From Ligustrum vulgare (taxonomy: Eukaryota > Streptophyta > Magnoliopsida > Lamiales > Oleaceae): a DNA stretch of 64,000 nucleotides. A model generated the notes under the pieces. The model did no database searches, had not been told where the DNA came from, and was given only the letters and a program-made list of their open reading frames with translations. A program made the position numbers and the translations under genes. Shown in pieces: positions 11,401 to 23,405 of this stretch; positions within the stretch are counted from its first letter, which is position 1, and every line of letters begins with the position of its first letter. The stretch is taken from NCBI GenBank assembly GCA_963555705.1, contig OY743187.1:14894133-14958132 (forward strand). The letters are read 5' to 3'.

Positions 11401-11609
11401 AAATCCCCTTATTTGGCTTCGACTTCGACAAATCCGCGGCTGTTGTCACTGTTCTAACTCCAAGAAGTCCAGGTTCGGCATCTCCACTCCAGCAGTGCTA
11501 TGATAGGTAGTAGTTCCTCTGAGTCCTCTCCATGCTCACGCCTGTGCCTGCACTGCCTCCAACTCCAAGCTCCAGCTCGGTGGACAGGGAACTTATGGTA
11601 AGTACATGT
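10550..11609 (+). repeat. Tandemly duplicated 5' end of hAT copy 1
   Basis: 10550-11017 and 11018-11609 both begin with CAGGC(C/T)CGGACC and run through the same GC-rich subterminal sequence to ACTTATGGTAAGTACATGTACC. The second unit has a (TC)n tract at 11338-11398 and about 75 bp after it that the first lacks. Copy 2 has one unit only. Confidence 0.9.
11338..11398 (+). repeat. (TC)n microsatellite in the hAT 5' end
   Basis: About 30 TC units. The matching place in copy 2 (about 55000-55017, as GA) has only a short run. Confidence 0.95.
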
Positions 11610-12136
11610 ACCGTAAGTTAAAGTTATAAATTTTGATATTTTGATTTTTTAAATTGTAATTTTAACTTCTAATTTGAATCTGGGTTTCTCAATTTTTTTA
11701 GATTCTCAATTTCTAGCTTCTAAGCCCTAAGGAGTAAGGAGTAACTGGTGAATGGTCTTCTCGGCTGCCCACTGCCCAATTTTTGAACGATTCACATTCT
11801 CTGGTAATGAGGTTAAACCTCGATTCATTATGATTGAAGTGTTATTTAAAAATTATGCATAAATATTACATTTAAGTTTTTGCAATGTCGTCCCTTATGA
11901 GCCCCATATTCCCCTTTCGTGAATTATGAATTGAGATTTGGTAAATATTTGATTTGATGTGTAAATTGTGATTATTAAGTTATAAGTTGTGAATTAAGAT
12001 TTGGTGAATATTTGATTTGTTTGTGAATTGTGAATTTTGATTTTTAGGTTGTAAATTGGTGAATTGTGATGCTTGTAGAGTTTTGAAATATTTATTGATC
12101 ATTGAAATAATGTTATTTTGTGTATAATAGTAAACA

Positions 12137-14632
12137 ATGCCTCCTAAACATCAGTCTGGAGCTCAAAAGAGAAAGAGGAAGTGAAGAGAAACCGCAATAA
12201 TTCAAAGTCAAATGGGAGATATTAACAAATACTTTAATCGAAACATAGAAGAAATAGAGGAGAGCGTGGTGACTGGAGATCAAATTGACCAGAATGAAAA
12301 TGAGGAAATGTATGAAATTGTGGATTTGAATGAATCGAGCGATGAAGATGTCGAGGTTGATGAATTGCATGACAGTGAGGAAGCTTGAGCTGAAGAGATG
12401 GATCAAACAAAAGGTTCGACTTTGAATTTAGAGGATCCCATGAATTGGAATAACATCAGAAATTGATTGATTATTTAGTAGAAATGGGTCCAAAGAGAGT
12501 GGATGATCTTTTGTTTCCTAAAGATAGTAACAACAGGCATTTTGATTCATCACATTACAAACGGGCACTAACAAATGGGCAAACAAGTGATAGACGATGG
12601 ATTGTATATTCTGTGTCTCAAGATAAGATCTTTTGCTTTTGTTGCAAATTGTTCATGACGCAACAAATGATTAGTAGAATGGGGAAATTGGGCAATGACG
12701 GATACAGAGACTGGCGTAATGAGCATAGGAGTCTTAGAAACTATGAAGCTAGTAAGGATCACATGGACTGCATTTTTTCTTGGATTGATTTGGAAAAGAG
12801 GCTGAAAACACAACAAACAATTGATCATAGCGTGCAACTTCAAATCAAAAAAGAAAGACATCATTGGAGGCAAGTTTTGACAATTCTCCATTGTGAAAAG
12901 ACTCGCCAAAAATACTTTGGCATTTCGAGGAGATAATGAGAAGCTCCATGTTGAGAACAATGGCCTATTTTTACAAATAATAGAAATTGTTGCTGAGTTT
13001 GATTCAGTAATGGAAGAGCATGTTTGGCGTGCCCAAGCACGAGAAATTCAATATACATACCTCGGACCAAAAATTCAAAATGAGTTGATATTGACTTTGG
13101 AAAATGAAGCGAGAAGTGCAACCGTTGCAAAAGTTTAACATGCAAATAGTTTTCGGTCATTCTTGATTGTACTCCAGACGCGTGTCATGAGTAACAAATG
13201 TCTCTAGTACTACGATGTGTGGATGACTCGACAGACACATTGACAGTAGAAGAATATTGGGTTGAATTTTTGAAGGTGGATGACACATCCGAACTTGGAT
13301 TATCGAATGAACTGAAAAATGTACTAACTAGACGTGGGCTTGACATTGATGATGTAAGAGGGCAAGGGTATGACAATGGAGCTAACATGAGTGGAAGGCA
13401 CAAAGGTGTACAAAAAAGAATACTTGAAATGAATCCTAGAGCTTTCTATACTCCATGTAGTTGTCATAGTCTTAATTTGGCTATTGTGGATATGGTTGAA
13501 TGTTGTTCTAAAGCAAAGTCATTTTTTGGAGTGGTGCAACGTATTTACACTTTGTTTTCTTCTTCTCCAAAAAGATGAATTTTTTTTAAAGATATGGTGT
13601 CCGGTTTGACTCTTAGGCCATTGTCACAAACACGGTGGGAAAGTCATGTTGAGAGTGTAAAAGCTATAAAAGAGCAAACTATACAAATAAGAGATGCTTT
13701 ATTTGACTTGGTAGAAAAAAAATGAAGATTCTAAAACAAAGAGTGAGGCAGAAACAATGGCAATATATAATTTGGAGAATTTTGAATTCTTGCTTGGAAT
13801 TGTAATTTGGTATAGGTTGTTGTATGCTATCAATGGTGTTAGTAAATTTCTTTAATCTGAAGATATGAATATTGGCCTAGCAATAAACCTCTTACAAGGA
13901 CTCGTTGCATTTCTTGATGACTATAGAGAACATGGGTTTGATAGTGCTATAGGTGAAGCTAAACATCTGGCTAGTGAGATGGGAATCAAACCTAAATTTT
14001 AGGAAACGCGCATCATTCGAAGAAAAAGACAATTTGATGAAAGTGGCAGTGATGATTAGACACTATCAGGTGAAGAATCGTTTAGCGTTGAATACTTTTT
14101 GTTTTTAATTGATCAAGCTCAATCTTCCCTTCAAGTTCAGTTTGAACAGTTTAAACAATATGAAGAAACTTTTGGGATTTTGTTGGATTTAGAGAAGTTA
14201 AAGAGGGGGGTGCCTTTAACTTGTTTACAGATGTCCTGTAAGAAGCTTGAGAAGTTTTTGAGTCACGATGGACATTCAGACATTAGTGGTGAAGAATTAT
14301 ATTCAGAGTTGATAGTCATGAGATGTTATTTAACAAGTGAAAGAACGACAATTGATGTGCTACGTTATTTGGCGAAACTGAATGGTATATGGACAAATAT
14401 TTATATTACTTATAAAATTTTGCTAACCATACCAGTAACTGTGGCATCTACAGAAAGAAGCTTCTCCAAGTTGAAGTTGATCAAGAATTACCTTTGATCA
14501 ACTATGTCGCAGGACAGATTAAATGGACTGGCTATGCTGTCGATTGAAAAAGAAATGGTTGAACAACTTGATTACACTGATTTGATCAATATATTTGCCT
14601 CTAAAACTGTTAGAAGAGTTATGTTTAAGTAG
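12137..14632 (+). pseudogene. hAT transposase pseudogene, copy 1
   Basis: From ATG 12137 (MPPKHQSG...) to TAG 14630-14632. Recognisable parts in order: an acidic N-terminus; a TTF-type zinc-finger segment (DKIFCFCCKLF, about 12620-12660); the DUF4371-like core (LVLRCVDDSTDTL, GQGYDNGANMSGRHKGVQ, CSCHSLNLAIVDM); and a C-terminal hAT dimerisation region (VASTERSFSKLKLIKNYL). Disabling changes include a TGA near codon 16, a single-base frameshift near 12885, TGA 13576-13578, TAA 13853-13855 and further stops near 14000, 14057 and 14495. Three of these are shared with copy 2. A GTAAGT donor-like site near 11597 suggests a 5' leader intron. The protein would have excised and integrated hAT elements; this copy cannot. 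Confidence 0.88.
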
Positions 14633-14925
14633 TTTTTTTCTATTAGTTAACACTTTTGAATATAAAACTTTAAGTATTTGGAATATCATATTTTATTGGT
14701 AGTTTTATCTTAGTTAAAACTTTTGAATTTTTTTGCAAGTTTACGGTGAATTTGTACAGTTTGTTTTATGTGAATATGAATGTTATCGTAAATTTCAGTC
14801 TTTTGCTAAAAAAAAAAAAAAATCGGGGGCGCCCCCGAACCCCCGTAAAGCCCAGGGCCCATATTTTCAAGAACAAACTATTTGTTTCAGGTCTACAAAA
14901 TCACAGGTACAGCTCTGAGCACAAG

Positions 14926-15072
14926 TAGTATATATAGTAAACTAAAGTCATGTTGATGAGCTGTTTTTCTTCAATTTCTTCCATTCATTCTTCAGTCGTG
15001 AATCATCTACAGATGTGGGACGTATGACTAGACATGATAACTATTGGACTGGGGACCTTAATTTGTTTTGTG
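14926..15072. other. Short spacer between hAT copy 1 and the long-TIR element
   Basis: No feature recognised. Confidence 0.5.
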
Positions 15073-16149
15073 GAAAAACTAGGAAAAATTACTCAAATAC
15101 CTAATTGTGTGAGTAATAATTAAAAAATACGTAATATTAATAATAATTGTAATATTACATAATTTCATTCCTTATTTGTGTGTGTGAGAGAGAGAATATT
15201 TTTTTATTATTAATTTGATTAATTATGGAAACCTCATATTTAGAGATGTTGGAGAGAGAATGTAATTAATAATTAATATAATTTTAGGCATGTAATTTAC
15301 ATTTAAAATAGATTAATAATTATGAAAGTTACAATTAATCAAATAAAAATATTACTATAGGAGACTTCAAAAAACTTGAAGTGATTACTGAGTATTAATG
15401 ATAGTAATGATATGTATCTCATACTAAATGAGACATTGCAAATCCTATAACTTAGGGTTCTCTTATAATCCTATTAGCATAAATCATAATTCCCCATGAA
15501 ATAACATTGTAGTACATGGATTGGAATGACCGACAACGAAATATTACATGGTATATTCATATTGTGTAACTTTAATTATATGACACATCACATACCATAT
15601 AACTCAATGTTGGAATATAATCATGTAGTATTAAATCATATCATGTTATAATATAATATAATCATGTGGTGTTAAAGGAATTACACTTTATTACACATAT
15701 TGTAATATTTGGTAACTAAGTATTGTATAGTACACAACATATCGTGTATGTTATAGATGATATGTAACCTTGTTGTAATATAATCACGTAGGAATTACAC
15801 TTTATTATACATATTATAATACTCGGTAATCACTTTAAATACATATCGTTTAGTAATGAAATACATATCATTACCTTCCATCGGGATAAATCTGACTCCT
15901 TCCCCTGTTCCCGCCTACGTATATAGGATATTTTAAGAAGTGAACATCTTTCTTAGTAGTAGAGTCGGGGAAAAGAATAGGAAAGGCGATTTCACTATAT
16001 TTTCTGACCAGGCATAGGCCCTATTAGAAGAATAATTTTTTTATTGGAGCGATAGCTCTGAAAAGACAAATTGCCTTTCTTTTCTTTCAACCTTCGTCAT
16101 GCTCAGTAATCACTTCAAATTTTTAATGTCTTCTGTAGTAATGTTTTTA

Positions 16150-17322
16150 CAATAATGCTATGTGTACACTTCTAATTTTACACATTTTTGTACACTTCAT
16201 ACAAAATTACCATTTTGTCCTATATTCTTTGTCTATTACACGTTGTCATCACTTTTCACTCATTTTGTTCACTGTAATTTTTGAGACAGAACTTCAGTCG
16301 ATCGTATCTACCTCCGATCATCCCCCGACGCCGCTAGTTTCGTCTTTTGTCATCCCGGAACAGGGCGTCGTTGAATAGGGCTCGCAGTCGCCGTTCGACT
16401 ACAAGCTCCATTCAATGACGCCCAACCCGTTGGTCCTTGTCTTCTACTCCGCTCATCCAACCTGTTTGACAAAACTCAGTCACCACTGGTCTTCATCTTT
16501 CGCCGTTTCATACGTATGATTTCCTATCTATCCAAATTGGTCTAATTTCATACGTATGAAATTATACCAATTCGAAAATATAGAAAATTTCATATATATG
16601 AAACTATAGCCAATTTCATCCTAGCCATAGGTACAATATCAACTTCATCTATTGCCAATTTTGCATCCAATAACCCACAATTTTTCACTTCATCTACTAC
16701 AAATTCTACATCCAATAACTCACAATTTTCCACTTCTAACTCACTATTTGCACCGGATTCTGTCAAATATTTTTCTACACAAATAAAGTGGCAAAGCAAT
16801 CAAAATTAGAGAAGAATAATAGAAAACTCATATAACATTTTCATGGGCAGAAACTTTGTGAATGAACTCGAAATAATCAGAAATTTAGCCAAGTAAATTG
16901 GGGGAAAATATCAATGTAGCTACATGGACTGCTCATTGTGGTGGGAGATGGACAGGAGTTGAAATGCCGATATGTGTCGAGCTTATTTGCAAGTCGTCGA
17001 CAAGAAGTTTCTAATTTTTCCTAACAAAATTGTTTGAAAAATGAAGTTTCCATCGCCGGCGAGAAGAGAGGTCAAAGTAAGTGAAAAATTTGTTGATAGA
17101 TTTGAAGCTGGTCGCCACGAAGTAGTAAACCTGGAGCAACGGAGTTGGTTGACAGGAGGCACTGGAATGTTTGAGGATGGGTAAAGAAAAGTGTTAAAAT
17201 AATGGGTAATAAGAGTTGTTTTAATTATTCAAATTCTCATAATATATTGTTGGCAAAATATCGTGATAAAGTAAAAAGTGTACAAAAAGGTGTAAAATTA
17301 AAGTGTACACATAGCATTATTG
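16150..17322. mobile_element. Mutator-like element with perfect terminal repeats; candidate Pack-MULE
   Basis: 1173 bp. The first 22 and last 22 bases are perfect inverted repeats containing AATGCTATGTGTACAC, and similarity continues inward. Target duplication ATGTTTTTA is perfect on both sides (16141-16149 and 17323-17331). The inside is richer in GC than its surroundings at 16290-16520 and 16930-17180, and includes an ATG with short coding-like sequence followed by AAAGTAAGTG, resembling an exon end and splice donor. This suggests captured gene fragments, but no parent gene was identified. It inserted into the right arm of the 15082-17630 element. Confidence 0.85.
16644..16733 (-). repeat. 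45-bp tandem repeat, open on the minus strand
   Basis: Units 16644-16688 and 16689-16733 are similar and exactly 45 bp apart. On the minus strand they encode two 15-residue repeats (ENCELLDVEFVVDEV and KNCGLLDAKLAIDEV) in an ORF of 69 codons (16590-16799). Whether it is expressed is unknown. Confidence 0.75.
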
Positions 17323-17639
17323 ATGTTTTTATTTGATTAATTGTAACTTCCATAATTATCCGTCTATTTTAAATATAAACTATATTCTTAAATTTAAGGT
17401 TACCATAATTAATTAAATTAATTATTAATTACCTTCTCTCTCTGCCATCCCAGAATATAAAATTCTCATATTAATCAAATTAATTAAAAAAAAATAAAAT
17501 ACATCATTTCTCTTGAAATTCGGTATTTTCAAAAAACTGGGAATAAAATTATGTAATATTACAAATAGAATTAATATTACATATTTTTCAAATATGAGAA
17601 TGAAGAAGTAGTGAATAGTCTAATTATTTAAAAAAACTA

Positions 17640-17876
17640 AGAGGAACCCAATTTGGTCCAGAAAGATTTAGAAATTTGGCCCAATGTAGCTCATGGAATA
17701 TCATTTGGTCCAATGTAAGAAAATGTAACCAACCTGGTCCACAAGAATCCCCATTTCAATAGGTTATCGTAAAAATCATCTCTTATATATGGTGGAACTT
17801 TAATTACCAGTTAAGCAAGTTTAGCTAATCTTATAAAATTTACTTTTAAGTAAATATTGTTACAGGTAAATAAGTA
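17640..17876. other. Spacer before copia A
   Basis: Contains three TTTGGTCCA/TTTGGCCCAATGT-like strings (17650-17745). No known element was recognised. Confidence 0.4.
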
Positions 17877-17881
17877 ACTTT

Positions 17882-18772
17882 TGTTGGATATTGGTTAATA
17901 AATCAATAAATCAAGAAATTGATTAAGTATCGAAAAATTGACTAAAGTGACTTCATGTTGACTTCGGCTAAATACTCAAAAGCTCGGCTCTATCCGTTTA
18001 AGCAAAATTGTTTGCCACTTCGCCGCTTCGGGGCGCACAAACGGGGTTGCGGGGGTCGTGGGGGCTCGAGGGCGTTGCCTGAAAGATAATTTTGATTTCT
18101 CTGCATGTATTGAAGGGTATATTTGGCATTTCGAAAACCAATATCGAATTAATGAGAAATTACAAAATAGGACGAAATCAGTTCAAAATATTTGACCGTG
18201 CGATCACACGTCAAAATTCATTTCTGGCATTTTGCGTAAAGCCGTGTGACAGTACGGATTATAACCGTTAGGCCGCACGGTTGTCCAGTGAAAAGCCACA
18301 TTTTCATAAAGGTGCATGGTTTGGCCTCAACCATTTCGTCCACATCCTTTCAGGGTCTATAAATAGGACCCTTTTGGTGTCCTATTCCTCACAATTTGAT
18401 ATGCAAAACATATATCATTCTCTCCTCTCCAAAATCAAAATCATAGCATTTGTTGTTTTTTATTTTCTTTCATTTCATCTTTAGAGTACATAAACCAAAT
18501 TTTGGTTCGTTGTACTTGTGTTTTGGAGTTCTACAAATACAAGTGAAGCCGTTGTATCTTGGGAGTCGATTGCCGGAATCCGTAGGCACCGTTACGGGGC
18601 AAATTCGAATTAAGGACAAAGAGTCCAACTCATGCCTCGACTTTGTCCCTACTTTTCTTTTTCTTCTTCTTGTTTGTATTTTCCTTACCGTTACTCTGTC
18701 CAACTTTCGACACAGATTTACAAACTATCATTTTATTTATTTTGGCGTCGCTATTCACAAATTCATCCATCA
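17882..18772 (+). repeat. 5' LTR of copia A
   Basis: 891 bp, 25 bp shorter than its partner. Most of the difference is a 24-bp block with one dyad site, present at 23728-23751 and missing here. TATA box TATAAATA at 18358-18365. Remaining dyads are centred near 18203.5, 18249.5 and 18272.5. Confidence 0.9.
18199..18365 (+). promoter_or_regulatory. Dyad sites and TATA box in the copia A 5' LTR
   Basis: Three CG-rich dyads (CGTGCGATCACACG; CCGTGTGACAGTACGG; AACCGTTAGGCCGCACGGTT), with centre spacings of 46 and 23 bp. The last ends 76 bp before TATAAATA. Function is inferred from position. Confidence 0.55.
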
Positions 18773-18894
18773 ATCTTAAGTCGAAGTTTTATATTTTGTG
18801 AAAGTGACATTCTTGTTTGGTTAAACTTGTAAAGTTTAACTTCTTCTACATTTCTATTTTGTTTTGGTTGATCTTCTGTTTTACGGAAACATAA

Positions 18895-21800
18895 ATGAAT
18901 ACGGTTCTCAATACCGATACTACTTCGAATGAAACTTCGAACATGGGAACTTCTGGAGGAAGTGTTCCTACCGGTGTGAATCCTCCGATTGTGACTACAA
19001 CTACTACAAATGTGATTCCTCCGATTGTGGCTGCCCCTACTGTCTTACATTCAAACTCCGTTTCACATGGGGAAAAGCCGGAGAAATTTGTTGGGGTTGA
19101 TTTCAAAAGATGGAAACAGAAAATGTTGTTTTATCTAACAACCCTCAACTTGGCGAAATTCTTGAATGAAGATCTTCCCGCCATACAAGAAGGGGAAAAC
19201 AAAAGAGAATCATTGATTGCTTTGGATGCTTGGAAACATTCGGACTTCTTATGCAAGAATTACATTCTTAATGGCTTGGACAACGCCTTATACAATGTAT
19301 ATTGCTCCAAGAAATCTGCAAAGGGACTATGGGAATCCTTGGAAAAGAAGTACAGGACCAAAGATGCCGGAACAAAGAAGTTCTTGGACTATAAGATGGT
19401 AGACTCGAAGAGTCAAGTGCAAGAATTGCAAGTCATACTCCATGACATTCATGCGGAAAATATGTCCGTGAGAGAATCATTTCAAGTGGCTGCAATTATC
19501 GAGAAACTTCCACCCGTGTGGAGGGACTTCAAAAACTATCTCAAGCACAAGCGCAAGGAGATGAACATTGAATAACTTGTGGTCTGATTGAGGATTGAAG
19601 AAGACAACCGAAGTTCGAAAAAAACGAGTTGGGAATAGCATGCCACAAGCAAAGGAAAATGTGGTGGAATCTAGCAACAACAAAGGAAAGAAAAGAAAGC
19701 ATTCCGTTGAACCAACAAAGAAGAATGCAAAGAAGTTCAAGGGAAATTGCTATAACTGTGGAAAGGCTGGACATCGCTCGGTTGATTGTCGCAAACCTAA
19801 GAAGCAATCCCAAGCCAACATTGTCGAATTTGATGTCATATCAAATGGCATGTCCGATATGAATTTATCGGCGGTTGTTTCTGAATGCAACCTTCTTGAA
19901 AATCCCATGGAATGGTGGGTTGATACGGGTGAAACCCGTCACATTTGTGCCGATAGAGGAATGTTCACATCATACACTCCAACCGAGGAAGAAAAATTGT
20001 TTATGGAGAACTCCTCAACATCCAAAGTGGAAAGACAAGGCAAAGTGGTCTTGAAGATGATGTCGGGAAAAGAACTTAGCCTCAATAATGTCCTTCACGT
20101 ACCGGATATTCGCAAGAACCTTGTGTCGGGTTCTTTGTTAAGAAAGAATGGCTTTAAACTAGTCTTTGTATCGGATAAGTTTGTACTTACCAAAAATAAT
20201 ATGTATGTAGGCAAAAGCTATGTAAAAGATGGACTATTCAAAATGAATGTCCCAACTGTTATACCAAATGCTACAAGCAATAAAACGTCATCTTCAGTTT
20301 ATCTAATCTATGGCATCATAGATTAGGACATGCAAACTTTAATTCAATACGCAAGTTAATGAATTTAAGTTTACTTCCGAATATGCATTTTAATAATGGA
20401 AAATGCGAAACATGTGTAGAGGCAAAAGCGGTCAAAACACCATTTACGGATGTGTGTGATTTGAAGTTCGTACAAATAAGGAGTGGTAAAAAGTACTTCA
20501 TCACATTCATAGATGATTGTACAAGATACTGTTATGTGTACTTGTTGAAAAGCAAAGATGAAGCTTTGGAAGTGTTTAAACACTACAAAAATGAAGTTGA
20601 AAATTACATTGGAAAATGAATAAAAATGATTCGTAGTGATAGATGTGGAGAATATGTTACACCGTTTGAAGAATTTTGTGCAGAATCTGGAATCATTCAT
20701 CAAACAACAGAACCATATTCACCACAATCTAATGGAATTGCTGAACGCAAAAATCGAACGTTAAAGGAAATGATGAATGCAATGTTGATTAGTTCGGGCT
20801 TACCTCAAAACTTGTGGGGGGAAGCCATACTTTCTGCAAATCATATCATAAATAAAATACCACACAAAGATAAGGTTGAATCGCCTTACGAATTATGAAA
20901 GGTCGGAAACCTTCCTACAAATATATCAAAGTGTGGGGGTGCTTAGCAAAAGTACAAATACCTAAACCTAAACAAGTTAGGATTGGACCAAAGACAATTG
21001 ATTGTGTCTTTATTGGATATGATATCAATAGTAGTGCATATCGATTCTTGGTTCACAAATCCGAAGTACTTGATGTACACGTACGTACAATTATTGAATC
21101 AAGAAATGAGGTCTTCTTTGAAGACAATTTTCCGTGTAAAGAAAAGGAAGTAAGTTCAAATAAATGAACTTATGATAACATACATGGAAAGAACGATGAT
21201 CTTCAAGTAAAAGAAGAACCGAGACACAGTAAAAGGCAACGAATTCCAAAAACATTCGGTCCAAAATTCGTAACCAATTTACTTAAAAATGATCCAAGGA
21301 CATTTGATGAAGCAACGTCCTCTCCCAAAACTCCTTTTTGGAAAGAAGCTGTACGCAACGAAATTGAATCCATCATGAGTAACCGTACTTGAGAATTGGT
21401 TGAACTCCCTTCGGGAAACAAAACTTTAGGCTGTAAATGGATCTTCAAAAAGAAATTGAAGTCGGATGGATCAATTGATAAATACAAGGCTAGATTAGTA
21501 GCCAAAGGGTATAGAAAAAAAGAAGGACTAGATTTTTTGATACTTATTCACCCGTTACAAGAATAACGTCTATACGTGTCTTGATTGCAATCGTAGCATT
21601 GCATAATATTGAAATACATCAAATGGATGTCAAAACGGCGTTTCTAAATGGTGAATTAGAAGAAGAAATCTACATGGAACAACCTGAAGGGTTTGTTGCA
21701 CCAGGAAATGAAAAGAAGGTGTGTAGACTTGTAAAATCATTGTATGGATTGAAACAAGCACCGAAGCAATGGCATGAAAAGTTTGATAAAACTATGTTGT

Positions 21801-22831
21801 CAAATGGCTTCAAAATCAATGAATGTGACAAGTGTGTCTACATTAAAAACACACATAACGAATATGTAATCGTTTGCCTATATGTTGACGATATGCTATT
21901 TATGGGAAATAACTCCAAAGTCATTTCCTCGACTAAGAAAATGTTAACAAAACATTTTGACATGAAGGATATTGGAGTGGAGGATGTAATATTAGGGATT
22001 AAAATCTCTAAGACATCTGATGATTTGTCATTGTCTCAATCACATTATGTTGAGACTATACTTAAGAAATTTAAGGCGTATGACGATAAACCGGTTAAGT
22101 CACCAGTTGGCTTAGGTATACATTTAGCCAAGAATACTGGTGAGCCCGTATCTCAATTGGAATATTCGCATGTCATTGGTAGTTTATTGTGTATTACCAA
22201 CTGCACAAGACCGGATATAGCATACATAGTCAACAAGTTGAGTAGATTCACTAGTAATCCAAGTGTTGTACATTAGAAGGCATTAAACTGAGTTCTTAGA
22301 TATTCAAGACACACAGTTGAATATGGATTACACTACTCAAAATATCCCGCTGTGTTAGAAGGATATACTGATGCAAATTGGATATCTGATACTAAGGATT
22401 CAAAATCCACAAGTGGTTATGTATTTACCATTGGAGGTGGAGCCGTGTCCTGGAAATCGTCTAAGCAAACGTGTATTGCTCGATCCACGATGAAATCTGA
22501 GTTTATTGCGTTAGACAAAGCAGGTGAAGAAGCAGAATGACTTCGTAAATTTCTTGAAGAAATTCCATGTTGGGAAAAGCTGGTTTCTGCGATTAATATA
22601 CATTGTGATAATCATTCGGCAATAGCAAGGGCACAAAACAGTATGTTTAATGGCAAGTCCCGACATATCCGTCGAAGACATAATACCATTAAACAATTAA
22701 TATCGAATGGTATAATCTCTATTAACTATGTGAAGTCAAAAGAAAATTTGGCTTATCCTTTGACGAAAGTACTTGCAAAAGATCAAGTATACCATCTTTC
22801 GAGGGGAATGGGCCTAAAGCCTATTGAATAG
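18895..22831 (+). pseudogene. Copia A gag-pol polyprotein, pseudogene
   Basis: Gag opens at ATG 18895 and keeps one frame to a stop at 19573, followed by a CCHC knuckle (CYNCGKAGHRSVDC, about 19745). Protease reads WWVDTGETRHIC, where D-T/S-G-A is usual, so the alanine is changed. The integrase zinc region ([10 protein letters not shown], about 20304) is out of frame with protease after a short insertion. The integrase core is visible ([33 protein letters not shown]) but appears to lack about 15 residues before the first aspartate. Reverse transcriptase has KTAFLNGELEEEIYM and YVDDML (about 21880). RNase H has EGYTDANW and the region ends at TAG 22829-22831. Stops at about 20617, 20896, 21165, 21390, 22274 and 22538, and a frameshift near 21537, show it is dead. 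Confidence 0.9.
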
Positions 22832-23395
22832 AATTACTATGACGGAAACTCAATATTGTAGATTGGAGATCCCAAGATCTTGGTTTAATGGGACAACTAA
22901 GTCATAAATGATTCGGAATAAAGCACTTATTCCCATTCCTAAAAATTTAAAGTGCTATGTAAAATGTGTATAAGGATAAGTGTACATATATACTTTTAAT
23001 GATTCATAACCTTAAGATAGAGATTTATGAGATCACCTATATAAGTGTGAAGTGGGGCCTCTTTTACGAGAATTCGAGGCTTAATTCTCTTACAACACTT
23101 ATGAAACCAAGAGTTGTCCAGGGCCAAATTGGACACAACCATGAGAACCGAATTGGTTAGATGAGTCATGGTGTTGGTACAGTTGTTTGGTTTTACACGA
23201 ACGGCTGGATGGTTCAAGACATCGCGTTCACCAACTAGCCTAGTAAATCCCATTGTATTCAACTAAAGAAGGTTTAAGGCCACAAGCTACCTATCTTGAT
23301 GTTATGACTTGTCGTGTGTATTCCATTTGTTAGAGTTTGTATTCCATTTGCATTGCATTCGCATTGTGTTGCGCATATCAAGGAATTTCCATTCA

Positions 23396-23405
23396 TGTGG
23401 GGGAT
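23396..23405 (+). promoter_or_regulatory. Polypurine tract of copia A
   Basis: TGTGGGGGAT lies directly before the TGTTGG start of the 3' LTR, the expected plus-strand primer position. Confidence 0.8.

Larger units (their letters stand above)
10550..14917 (+). mobile_element. hAT transposon copy 1 (ZMYM1/DUF4371-type), broken
   Basis: 4.4 kb. It starts CAGGCCCGGACC and ends GGTACAGCTCTG. Flanking octamers ATCACAAG (10542-10549) and AGCACAAG (14918-14925) match at 7 of 8, as expected for hAT. It carries a decayed transposase at 12137-14632 and a GC-rich 5' end that is present twice in tandem. A second copy of the same family lies inverted at 49987-55335. Confidence 0.9.
15082..17630. mobile_element. 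Long-TIR element, probably Mutator-like, interrupted by another element
   Basis: Roughly 300-bp inverted arms: 15082-15395 pairs with about 16098-16149 plus 17323-17630. For example, GTTACAATTAATCAAATA on the left is mirrored by TATTTGATTAATTGTAAC on the right. Flanks GAAAAACTA (15073-15081) and AAAAAACTA (17631-17639) match at 8 of 9, fitting the 9-bp duplication of Mutator-like elements. The outermost 40 bp of the arms have diverged. No transposase was seen between the arms, so it is non-autonomous. The right arm is split by the insertion at 16150-17322. Confidence 0.75.

Noticed and set aside
12568..12960. 130-codon ORF opposite the hAT transposase (also mirrored at 53450-53842)
   Set aside because: It is the antisense shadow of the conserved transposase and appears in both copies for that reason.
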